Positions 53,201-64,000 of a stretch of DNA of 64,000 nt are shown here, piece by piece. This DNA comes from Sapria himalayana. Lineage: Eukaryota > Streptophyta > Magnoliopsida > Malpighiales > Rafflesiaceae. The notes under the pieces are model-generated. The model ran no database searches. It was not told the DNA's origin and saw only the letters and a list, made by a program, of their open reading frames with translations. A program made the translations under genes and the position numbers. Where the stretch lies: assembly GCA_029783825.1 (NCBI GenBank), contig JAREIK010012397.1, positions 62,001 through 126,000 of the forward strand, in the 5' to 3' direction. Every line of letters begins with the position of its first letter. The stretch's first letter is position 1.

Positions 53201-56045
53201 TATATTTTTTGATAAAAAATAAATTATTTAATTTATATTTGTCTCACTATTAATTTCTTTTTTAATTTATATTTCTATAAAAATAAACAAATAAATAATT
53301 AAAATGTATCTATAAAATTATAATGAATACTAATAAAATGTGATTTATGATTAATTATTTAGGGTTACCTATTTAATGGTTTAAGTTTATTGTGGTTTTG
53401 GGGTTAATGAGTTTATTGATTTATATGTTTACACATTTAGGTTTTATTTATTGATTTATAAGTTTTATTTAATAAATGAAATAACAACAAAATTGTTTTT
53501 ATGAATTTTCATGATTTTCAAAGGTTATAACCTTTGAAAATATAATAATTTTTTAATAGTTCTAAAATTTGAATACAATACTTAATTATAATAATCTTAA
53601 TATTTATATTTGATGTAAATTCAATATAAAAAAATTTATTAATATATATTATTTTGATGATCAAAAAATAAATTAATAAACTATTATGAATAAGACCGAT
53701 ATTAATTTAAATATATTTGCAGAACCCAAAATAATTCAAAATCAAAGTAAATTATATTACTAAATAAAATATAAAATTTTTGAAATTTTGTTTATTTTTA
53801 TAAGCTTATATTCTTTTTCATAAAAAATAATTTATTTAAATTATATGTCTCACTCATTATTTATTTTGTAATTAATATTTCTATAAAAATAAACTGAAAA
53901 ATATTTAATATGAATATTTAAAATTATAATGAATACAAATAAAAATGAGATTTATGATTTATTATATATGATATACCGGTTTAATGGTTTGATTATTTAG
54001 GAGTTTTGTCGTTTAATAGTTTATCAATTTATGTTTTTAGGTATTTAGTGCTTTATAGGTTTTATTTATATGATAAAATTTAAAAAAATTTTTTTAGATT
54101 TTTTCTGATTTTCAATGGTTATGACCATTAAAAATAAAATGATTTTTAAAATTTTTTGAAATGTGAATACCATGTATAATTATTTTAATCTTACTAATTA
54201 TATATCATATAAATTCAATATAAATAATTTTAATGATAGATATTATAATAATGATCAAAAATTAAATTAATAAACTTTTATTAATAATATAAATATTAAT
54301 TAAAATATATTTACATAACACAGAATGATTAGAAATCAAATAAAAAAATATTACTAAATAATAATTTTAAATTTTTACTTTTTTCCATCTTTTTATAAGG
54401 TTATATTTTTTTGTGATTAAAAATAAATTATTTAAATAATATCTGTCGCACTCGAAATTTATTTAGTAATTAATTTTTCTAAAATATTAAAATATAAATA
54501 ATTAAAATGAATATTTAAAATTATAATAAATAGAAATAAAAATGAGATTTATTATTTATGAAGTAGTATACAATTGTTATAAGGTTTATGTATTTAGGGT
54601 TTTCGAGTTTTATAAGCTACTGATTTAAGTAAGTTAACATTTAGTGGTCTATAGGTTTTATTTAAAAAAGAAATAACAAAAAATTTATTATTAGTATTAT
54701 TTCTCATTTTTTTAGATTATAACCTTTGAAAATATATTAATTTTTAAATTTTTTTCAAAAATGAATACAATATTTATTTATAATAATCATAATAATTATA
54801 TATCATATATATTCGATATAAACAATTTTATTTATAGATATTATAATAATTTTCAAAAAATAAATTAAAAATCTATTATGAACAAGATTTATATTACTTA
54901 AAATATAATATCAAAACCTAAAATGATTCAAAAGCAAAGCAAAATATATTACTTAATAATAATTATTTGTTTTTAAATTTTTATTCTTTTTATAAGCTTA
55001 TCTATTTTTTGATGAAAGAATATTTTTATAACTTATATTTTTAACTCATAATTTATTTTATAATTAAATATATATATAAATAAAAAACTTAACAATCAAA
55101 ATGAATTTTTTATATTATAATGGAAACAAATAAAGATAAGATTTATTAATTATTATTTAGGTATACCAGTTTAAAGGATTATCTATATGGAGGTATCGGA
55201 ATTTTGTAGTTTAGTGATTTAAGTATTTAGGCATTTATTGATTTATAGGTTTTATTTAAACAATGAAAAAATTTTTTTTTTATTTTTTCACATGTTCAAA
55301 GGTTATAATATTTAAAAATATAAAAATTTTAAAAATTTTTTCAAAAGTGAATACAATATTTAGTTATAATAATTATTAAATTTATATATCATATAAATTC
55401 AATATAAACATTTTTATTGATAAATATTTTAATAATGATCAAAGAATAAATCAATAATCTATTAATTTATTCAGTTAGATATCAATTAAAATATAATTAC
55501 AAAATCAAAAATGATTCAGAAACAAAGCAAAATATATTACAATATAATATTTTTTGTTTTAAATTTTTTTCTTCTTTTAATAAGTTTATCTATATTTTTT
55601 TGTTGAAAAATAATTTATATAAATTATATTTGTATAACTTATAATTTATTTTATAATTAATATTTATATAAAAATAAACAAATATATAATTAAAATGAAT
55701 ATTTAAAATTATAATGAAGAAAATAAAAATGTGTTTTATTATTTATTATTTAGGATATACATGTTTAAAAATTTTATCTATTTCTCGTTTTCGAGTTTTA
55801 GAAATTACTAATTTATGTATTTAGTCATTTAGTGGTTTCTAGGTTTTATTTAAACAATGAAATAACAAAAAATTTATTTTTATGAATTTTCGTGATTTTC
55901 AAATGTTATTACCTTTAAAAATATAATAATTTTTTAATAGTTATAAAATAGGAATACAATACTTAGTTATAATAATCTTAAAAATTATATTTGTTGTAAA
56001 TTAAATATAAAAAAATTTATTGATATATATTATTATATTGATCAA
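50240..56045 (-). repeat. A+T-rich satellite array, minus orientation, beyond the visible palindrome
   Basis: About nine to ten monomers continuing the orientation of the right arm. Their palindromic partner, if any, would lie to the left of the window. The cores at 53,515 and 54,109 are 594 bp apart. The array contains the same monomer variants as elsewhere (for example the TTCGAGTTTTATAAGCTACT variant near 54,600). No gene is seen. Confidence 0.85.
53515..53540. repeat. Perfect 26-bp palindromic core
   Basis: A further perfect copy of the core, outside the visible palindrome. Confidence 0.85.
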
Positions 56046-56075
56046 AAAATAAAATAATAAATCTAATTTTTATTT
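56020..56075. other. Orientation switch between satellite blocks
   Basis: The minus array ends in ATTGATCAAAAAATAAA and the plus array begins in TAATAAATCTAATTTTTATT. The two sides are joined at different monomer phases and are not mirror images of each other near the joint, so this is an inversion-type junction rather than a palindrome axis. Confidence 0.7.
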
Positions 56076-59000
56076 CTATTTATTATAATTTTAAATATTC
56101 ATTTTAATTATTTATTAGTTTATTTTTATAGAAATATTTATTACAAAATAAATTATGAGTGCAACAAATATAATATAAATAATTTATTTTTAATCAAAAA
56201 AGATATATACGCTTATAAAAGAAGTAAAATTTAAAAATTAAAAATTATTATTTAGTAATATATATTACTTTAATTTTAAATCAATTTGAGTTTTCTAAAT
56301 ATTTTTTAATTAATATCTATCTTATTACTAATAGTTTATTAATTTAATTCTTGATAATTATTATAATATCTATCAATAAAATTGTTTATATTGAATTTAT
56401 ATGATATATAATTATTTATATTATTATAACTAAATATTTTATTCACATTTCAAAAAATGTTAAATATTATTATATTTTCTAAGGTTATGACCTATGAAAA
56501 TGATAAAAAATTACAAATTTTTTGTTCTTATTTTATTGTTTAAATAAAACCTATAAACTACTAAATGCTTAATAACACAATAGCTAAACTCCTAAATGAC
56601 AAAACCTCTTAAAACTTAAACAATTAAACTTGTATACATTAATAATAAATCATAAATTTCATTTTAATTTTTATTCAGTTTAATCTTAAATTTTTATTTT
56701 AATTATTTATCAGTTTATTTTTATAGAAATATTAATTACAAAATAAATTATTAGTTAGAGATATATAATTTAAATTAAACTGGTATACTCTAAATAATAA
56801 ATAATAAATCTCATTTTTACTTTTTTCATTATAATTTTAAATATTCATTTTAATTATTTATTTGTTTATTTTTATATAAATATTAATTACAAAATAATTA
56901 TTTTGAGTTAAATAAATATAATTTATATTAATTATTTTTCATCTAAAAAAATATAGATAAATTTTTAAAAACAAATTTCAAAACAAAAAATTATTATATA
57001 GTAATATATTTTGATTAGCTTCTGAATCATTTTAATATTTGTAATTATATTTTAAATGATATATATCTTATTAATAATAGAATATTAATTTATTTTTTGA
57101 TCATTATTAGAATATTTATCAATAAAAATGTTTATATTGAATTTATATGATATATAAATTTAATAATTATTATAACTAAATATTATATTCACTTTTGAAA
57201 AAAGTTTTAAAATTTTTATGTTTTCAAAGATTATAACCTTTGTATATGTGAAAAAATAAAAAAAAATATTTTTTTGTTATTTCATTGTTTAAATAAAACC
57301 TATATACCACTAAATGGATAAACTCTTAAATCACTAAACTACAAAATTCTATTCCCCTATATAGATAATCTTTAAAATGGTATACACTAAATAATAATTA
57401 ATAAATTTCATTTTTATTTGTTTTCATTATAAATTAAAAAAATCATTTTGCTTTTTAGTTTTTTATTTGTATATTTTTATTAAATATAAAATAAATTATG
57501 AGTTATAAATATAATTTATAAAAATTATTTTTCATCAAAAAATAGATAAGCTTATACAAAGAATAAAAATTTAAAAACAAATAATTATTTTTTACTAATA
57601 TATTTTGTTTTACTTTTGAATCATTTTAGGTTTTGATATTATATTTTAAGTAATATCAATCTTATTCATAATAGATTTTTAATTTATTTTTTGTTAATAA
57701 TTAGAATATCTATCAATGTACTTGTTTATATTGAATTTATATGATATATAATTATTATGATTATTATATATAAATATTGTATTCACTTTTAAAAAAAATT
57801 TAAAAATTATTATATTTTCAAAAGTTATAACCTTAAAAAATGAGAAAAAATAACAAAAATAAATTTTTTGCAATTTCATTTTTTAAATAAAACCTATAGA
57901 TCATTAAATGATTACTTACTTAAATCAATAAGGTCATAAACCCCGAAACCTTTAAATACATAAACCTTTTAATAGCTTTATTCTACTTATTAAATAATAA
58001 ATCTCATTTATATTTCTATTTATTATAATTTTAAATATTCATTTTAATTATTTATAGTTAAATTTTTTAGAAAAATTAATTCAAAATAAATTTCGAATGA
58101 GACAAATAATATCTAAATAATTTATATTTAATCAAAAAAAAATATAAGCTTAAAAAAAGAAAGAAAAATTAAAAAATTAAATATTATTTTTTAGTAATAT
58201 ATTTTGATTTGATTTTGAATCATGTTGTGTTATGTAAATATATGTTAATTAATATTTAGATTTTTAATAATAGTTTGTTAATTTAATTTTTGATCATTAT
58301 TATAATATCTATCATTAAAATTGTTAATATTTAATTTATATGATATTTAATTAGTAAGATTAATATAATTATACATGGTATTCACATTTCAAAAAATTTA
58401 AAAATTTATTTTCTTTTCAAAGATTATAACCTTTGAAAATCAGAAAAAATAAAAAAAAAATTATTTTTATTATATATATAAAACCTATAAACCACTAAAT
58501 GCCTAAAAACATAAATTGCTAAACTTCTAAACGACAAAACTTCTAAATAATTTAACAATTAAACCAGTATACTATATATAATAAATAATAAATCTCTTTT
58601 TTATTAGTATTCTTTATAATTTTAAACATACATCTTAATTATTTATTAGTTTATTTTTATAGAAATATAAATTAAAAAATAAATTATTAGTGAGACAAAT
58701 ATAATTTAAAAATTTATTTTTTATCAAAAAATATATAAGCATATAAATGGATACAAAAATTTAAAAATTTAAAATTAATATTTAGTAAAATATTTCACTT
58801 TGATTTTGAATCATTTTAGAGTTTGCAAATATATTTTAAACAATATTTGTCTAATTAATAATTGTTTATTATTTTTTTATGATCATTATTATAATAAATA
58901 CCAATAAAATAATTTATATTGAATTATATAGATATTTAATTTTTATGATTATTAACTTCATATTGTATTCACTTTCCAAAAAAAAAATTAAATATTATTA

Positions 59001-62000
59001 TATTTTAAAAGGTTATAACCTTCAAAAATGAGAAAAAATAACAAAAATACTTTTATTTTTATTTTATTTTTTAAATAAAACCTACCAATCACTAAATGAC
59101 TAAATACTAAAATGACTAAACTCCTAATCCCCGTAGCTCTTAAATACTCAAAACATTAAATTTGTATAGTCTAAATAATAAATCATAATTCTCATTTTTA
59201 TTAGTATTCATTATAATATTAAATATTCATTTTAATTATTTATCAGTTTATTTTTATAGAAATAATAATTACAAAATAAATTATTTGTGAGACAGATATA
59301 ATTTAAATAATTTATTTTTTATCAAAAAAATATATATGTGCTGATAAAAAGAGGCAAAATTTTAAAAATAAAAAATTATCTTTTATTAATATATCTTATT
59401 TTTATTTTGAATCATTTTAGATTTTACAATTATATTTTAATATATATCATTCTTATTAATACTAGTTTATTAATTAATTTATTGATCATTATTATAATAT
59501 TTATTAATACAATTATTTATATTTAGTGAACATTATATAAAATTATTAAGATTATTATAACTAAATATTATATTCAAATTAAAAAAAATTAAAAATTTTT
59601 ATATTTTCAAAGGTTATAACCTTCAAAAATTATAAAAAAATCAAAAAATTATTTTTTTTTGTTTTTTCATTCTTTAAATAAAAACTATAAATCACTTAAG
59701 GTCTAAACAATTAAATCACTAAACTCTTGAATCACAAAACACCTAAATACTTAAACCATTAAATCGGTATATCGTGAATAATAAATAATAAATCTCAATT
59801 TTATTTGTATTCATTATAATTTTAAATATTCATTTTAATTATTTATTAGTTTATTATTATAGAATTATAAATTACAAAATAAATTATAAGTAAGACAAAT
59901 ATAATTTAAATAATTTATTTTTAAAAACAAAAATATTATAAAAAAAGCAAAACATTAAAAAAAATTATTATTTAGTAAGATATTTTACTTTGATTTTGAA
60001 TAAATTTAGATTTTGAAAATATATTTTAAATAATATCTATCTTATTAATAATAGTTTATAAAATTTTTTTGATCATTATAATAATATCTAGCAATGTAAT
60101 TATTTATATTGAATTTTAATGACTTATAATTATTAAGATTATTATAACTTAATATAATATTTACATTTGAAAAATTTAAAAATTATTATATTTTAAAATG
60201 TTATAACCTTTGAAAATGTGAAAAAATATCAAAAATAATTTTTTTGTTATTTCATTGTTTAAATAAAACCTATAAACCACTAAATGCCTAAAAACATAAA
60301 TCACTAAACTTCTAAACGACAAAACCTCTAAATACTTAAACCATTAAACTGATATACATTAATAATAATTCATAAATCTCAATTTTAAGTTTTATTCACT
60401 ATAATTTTAAATTTGTATTTTAATTATTTAACACATTATTTTTTAGAAATATTAATTACAAAATAAATTATTAGTCAGATAGATCTAATTTAAATTAGAC
60501 CGGTATACCATAAATAATAAATAATAAATCTCAATATTATTTTTTCATTATAATTGTAAATATTCATTTTAATTATTTATTTGTTTATTCTTATATAAAT
60601 ATTAATTAAAAAATAAATTATGAGTTAGACAAATATAATTTATATAAATTAATTTTCATTAAAAAAATAAGGATAAACTTTTTAAAAGAAAATAAAATTT
60701 CAAAACAACAAATTATTATATAGTAATATATTTTGAGTTATTGTGAATCATTTTATGTTTTTTAATTATATTTTAATTGATATCTATCTTATTAATAATA
60801 GATTATTAATTTATTTTTCGATCATTATTATAATATTATCAATAAAATTGTTTATATTGAATTTATATGATATATAAATATAATGATTATTATAAATAAA
60901 TATTAAATTCACTTTTGAAAAAAATTTAAAAATTATTATATTTTCAAGGGTTATAACCCTTGAAAATATCAAAAAATAATAAAAATAAATATTTTGTTAT
61001 TTTAATTTTTAAATAAATCCTACAAAACACTAAATGCATACACAGTTAAATCAGTAAACTCCTAAGGCCCGTAATGCCTTAATACATAAACCATTAACCT
61101 GTTATATGCTACTTAATAATTAATAAATCTAATTTTTATTTCAATTTATTATTATTTTAAATATTCATTTTAATTATTTATAACTTTATTTTTATAAAAA
61201 TATTTATTACAAAATAAATTATAAGTGCAACAAATATAATTTAAATAATTTATTTTTAATCAAAAAAAATATATACGCTTATAAAAGAAGTAAAAATTTA
61301 AAAATTAAAAATTATTATCCAGTATTATTTTTACTTTAATTTTGAATCAATTTGGGTTTTATAAATATTTTTTAATTAATATCAATCTTATTATTAATAG
61401 TTTATTAATTTAATTTTTGATCAGTATTATAATATTTATTAATAAAATTGTTTATATTGAATTTATATGATATATAATTATTAAAATTATTATAACTAAA
61501 TATTGTATTCACATTTCAAAAAATTTTAAATATTATTATATTTTCAAAGGATATAACCTATGAAAATGAGAAAAAATTACAAATTTTTTTTGTTATTTTA
61601 TTGTTTTAATAAAAAATATAACCACTAAATGCCTAAGAACATAAATCACTAAACTCCTAAACGACAAAATTTCTAAATACTTAATCTATTAAATTGCTAT
61701 ACATTAATAATAAATCATAAATCTCATTTTAATTTCTATTAAGTATAATTTAAAATTTTTATTTTAATTATTTATCACATTATTTTTATAGAAATATTAA
61801 TTACAAAATAACTTATTAGTGACATGGATATAATTTAAAAAATTTATTTATTATCAAAAAAAATTTCGATGCTTATAAAATGAGGAAAAATTTTAAAAAC
61901 AAAAATTTATTATTTCGTAATATATTTATTTTGATTTTGAATCATTTTAGTTTTTACAATTATATTTTAATTTATATCATTCATATTAATACAATTATTT

Positions 62001-62030
62001 ATATTGAGTTTACATTATGTTGATTAATAT
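56046..62030 (+). repeat. A+T-rich satellite array, plus orientation (rightmost block)
   Basis: About ten monomers. 56,650-58,975 matches 1-2,319 at a constant offset near 56,650, and 56,650-60,190 matches 28,030-31,560. 60,200-61,080 matches 6,680-7,560. Divergence from these relatives is clearly higher than between the two palindrome arms. At 58,975 the array continues normally where the left arm has island B. The last monomer breaks off near 62,000. Confidence 0.85.
60941..60966. repeat. Perfect 26-bp palindromic core with a paired substitution
   Basis: Half-site TTTTCAAGGGTTA: the A at position 8 is G and its partner T at position 19 is C, so the element remains a perfect palindrome despite two changes. 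Confidence 0.8.
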
Positions 62031-62111
62031 ATATTTACCCAGGATATTTATATTGAGTTTACATTATATATAATTAATAAGTTTACATTATGATATAAAC
62101 CTAGATGTCGA
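62000..62111. other. Scrambled junction between the satellite and the mitochondrial-like island
   Basis: The box TATATTGAGTTTACATTAT occurs at about 61,999-62,018 and again at 62,048-62,067, with a third partial copy near 62,078. Between the first two lies TTTACCCAGGAT (62,034-62,045), which recurs at 63,781-63,792 at the other end of the island. The pattern suggests filler copied from both sides during end joining. Confidence 0.6.
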
Positions 62112-63823
62112 TTCTACGGCCTTAAGCAAAAAGCTCGGTTAGGCACCAGCACCTTTGATAGGCCCGGTTTGAAAGGTGATTTCTCTGATATAAACGTTGC
62201 TTCCAGTCTCCATTGTCGATCAACAATCTGATGTGTACCATGAAATCATTTGTATCTGAATGTGGTCCAGGCCTTTCTTTATCCATTCAATCAAACTAGG
62301 GAAGTGGTTAGAGAAGCAGTAGCTACTATCGGTCATGTTTTGATGTAGATATAGTCTCTCTATGTCATTCGCTTAATGGCTTCAGATGTGATACGTTGTT
62401 CACTTCGGATGTGGTGGATGAACCCTGATCGATGTGGTTCAGGCCATTTGATTGAACTACGCTAAGCTGAGACTTTGTCTTGTGCTTCAGGCAATCATAG
62501 TTGATTTGATAATAGAAATAGCGAGCGGTCCGCTTTCCTTCTTCGCCCTTGGGGTACTATTTGAGTTCAGATTTGACTGATCATATGACGAAACCCTACC
62601 CCAAACCAGTAGAATCGGAATTTATGGATGAATAATTGAGTTTCCTTCTTTGTTTTGTCTTTTTCCGTCAATTTCAGATAATCATAGTTCGTGTGCCGCA
62701 CGCCGGAATATTTATGATATTTATATTTATAGTAAGGCCCTGCTACTTTTGACGGAATGACAAAATGTCAAGTAAACTCTATTGCATTCTTTTCTTTCCT
62801 TCAAAGAGGGCTATCACATCTGGAATCCAACTCTGTTAAAATTATATATATAAGTTCTGTAATGTAGACATCACTTACTTTATTTCAAGTTTGATAGGCC
62901 TAGAATCACAACATGGTCCTAACTAGGACTTCAAGCTCCTTCTTTCATGGAAAGTCGTTCACCCCTGAATAAATAATGTAGATAAACTTCCTTCTTCTCG
63001 TTTGACTTCGACTCTCTCTTGTCTGCGGTGCTGCAGTCATCTTTATCGAGTTAAGGATAAGGAACGAGTAAAACATGATGAAATTGATAAAATCCATTTT
63101 TGTTCAGCTGACATGGTACTCTTCTTTCTTTTCTCGCTGGTTATCTTGATGATAGATTGTTTGTGATCTCCTCTCAAAGAATGAATTAGAACTTTCATGC
63201 CTAATTCTAGCTGGTTGTGTGAAATCAAGAAATAGGGGTCAACTTAAGGCTGCCTAGTTTACTTTCCGTTCTAATGCCTCTACTGGCTATAGTAGGAAGG
63301 AGTGCAGGTAATGGTTACTACTACCAGCAAGAAGACGAACTTGATTGGGGATTGGGGAAAACTAGATATAGTATTGGCTCTCTCCCTGTTGAATATAAAC
63401 ACCGGACTGCAACACAATAATAGAAGGAAAGCGAAGGTTATGAAATGAAAGAACTTAGCTGTTAATTAATTAAGTAATAGTGAGGCATCAGTACGGAGTT
63501 GCGTCAGTAGGCTAAGGGACGGAATCTCTTCTATTCTCTTCACTTACACCTTACACTTCCGCTGAGTCTAACGAGGCTCAGGTGTGGTGCAGAGCCATGG
63601 ATCGATGCAAGCAGGAACCGCGTGCCGGGTTTTGAAATATCTTAAACCTGGGAGCTTGATGAGGGGAAAGCAAAAAGGATCTACCAGTGGGAAGAACCAG
63701 GGATCTTGACCTGGTATCCAGAGAAGAAAGAAGAAAAGGTTGTTGAATCAGAGATTGGGGAAGCAGCTTCAACTTATGTTTACCCAGGATGTGAAGTCAT
63801 TTCTACGGCCTTAAGCAAAAATT
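62112..63823. other. Mitochondrial-like DNA island with matching ends
   Basis: About 1.7 kb of balanced composition, unrelated to the satellite or to islands A-C. Phrases such as the CTTCTTCGCCCTTGGGG and GTAAGGCCCTGCTACTTTT stretches have the look of angiosperm mitochondrial intergenic DNA; this is an impression, not a search result. TTCTACGGCCTTAAGCAAAA occurs at both ends (62,112 and 63,803), 1,691 bp apart. No mitochondrial gene, intron domain or tRNA was recognised. Open frames of 61 codons (63,043-63,228) and 64 codons (63,578-63,772), both minus, have no recognisable family. If the window is nuclear this is a NUMT candidate; if it is mitochondrial, this is its ordinary sequence and the satellite is the foreign part. 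Confidence 0.5.
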
Positions 63824-64000
63824 ATTTATAAAACTATATATTATTCAAAATCAAAAATTATATTAATAAATATATATTAAGCAAAAAGCCTCCAGATATA
63901 TTAATAAACATAATGTAAACTTATGTATTATATTAATTTTTTATTGATCATTATAATAATATATATTAATAAAATTATTTATATTGAGTTTACATTATAT
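63824..64000. repeat. A+T-rich satellite fragments after the island
   Basis: Short scrambled pieces of monomer in both orientations, including a GATCATTATAATAATATATA box and a final TATTGAGTTTACATTATAT. TTAAGCAAAAAGC from the island end recurs at 63,877-63,889 within it. The window ends here. Confidence 0.6.

Noticed and set aside
1..62030. CRISPR array, because of the regular palindromic 26-bp cores
   Set aside because: Spacing is near 597 bp, the intervening DNA is itself repeated, and there are no Cas genes; this is satellite DNA.
63043..63772. Two open frames of 61 and 64 codons in the mitochondrial-like island
   Set aside because: Too short, no recognisable domain, and no supporting start context.
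62112..63823. tRNA or rRNA gene in the mitochondrial-like island
   Set aside because: I scanned by eye for a T-loop GGTTCGAATCC-type box and conserved rRNA blocks and found none.

Overview
This window looks like a non-coding, repeat-dominated stretch of a flowering-plant genome, most probably nuclear. I find no convincing protein-coding gene, rRNA, tRNA or CRISPR array. About nine tenths of it is one very A+T-rich satellite family with a monomer of roughly 595-600 bp. Each monomer carries a 26-bp self-complementary core (half-site TTTTCAAAGGTTA), a block of about 90 bp phased at 8 bp (consensus NNYTAAAC, reminiscent of decayed plant telomere repeat), and long A/T tracts. A plant is inferred from the telomere-like CCCTAAA-type tracts, the style of the islands, and an island near the right end that resembles plant mitochondrial intergenic DNA. 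The assignment rests on reading alone.

Layout. Using the orientation of the monomer: + from 1 to about 16,800; island A (16,800-18,480); - from 18,480 to about 24,841; + from 24,846 to 31,620; island A' (31,620-33,298); - from 33,299 to about 56,045; + from about 56,046 to 62,030; a mitochondrial-like island (about 62,100-63,823); then a short A+T-rich tail. Positions 1 to about 50,239 form one giant inverted repeat with two arms of about 25 kb. Three non-satellite islands occur in both arms at mirror positions: B (2,320-2,978 and 47,262-47,930), C (14,151-14,725 and 35,386-35,945) and A. In stretches I compared by eye the arms differ by only about one to a few percent, whereas neighbouring monomers in one arm differ far more. 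The arms are therefore a much younger duplication, or have been homogenised.

Centre. Between about 24,440 and 25,690 the palindrome is not a simple fold. A fragment of about 115 bp recurs six times in alternating orientation, giving five successive points of symmetry.

How the parts relate. The satellite is the substrate. Islands B, C and A entered or were captured before the 25-kb duplication because both arms have them. One 192-bp tandem duplication (38,297-38,682) is present only in the right arm and is later. A further copy of the segment seen at 1-2,323 and 28,030-30,350 occurs at 56,650-58,975 without island B, which gives an unoccupied comparison locus. The mitochondrial-like island has matching ends, as expected if a circular or tandem molecule was inserted.
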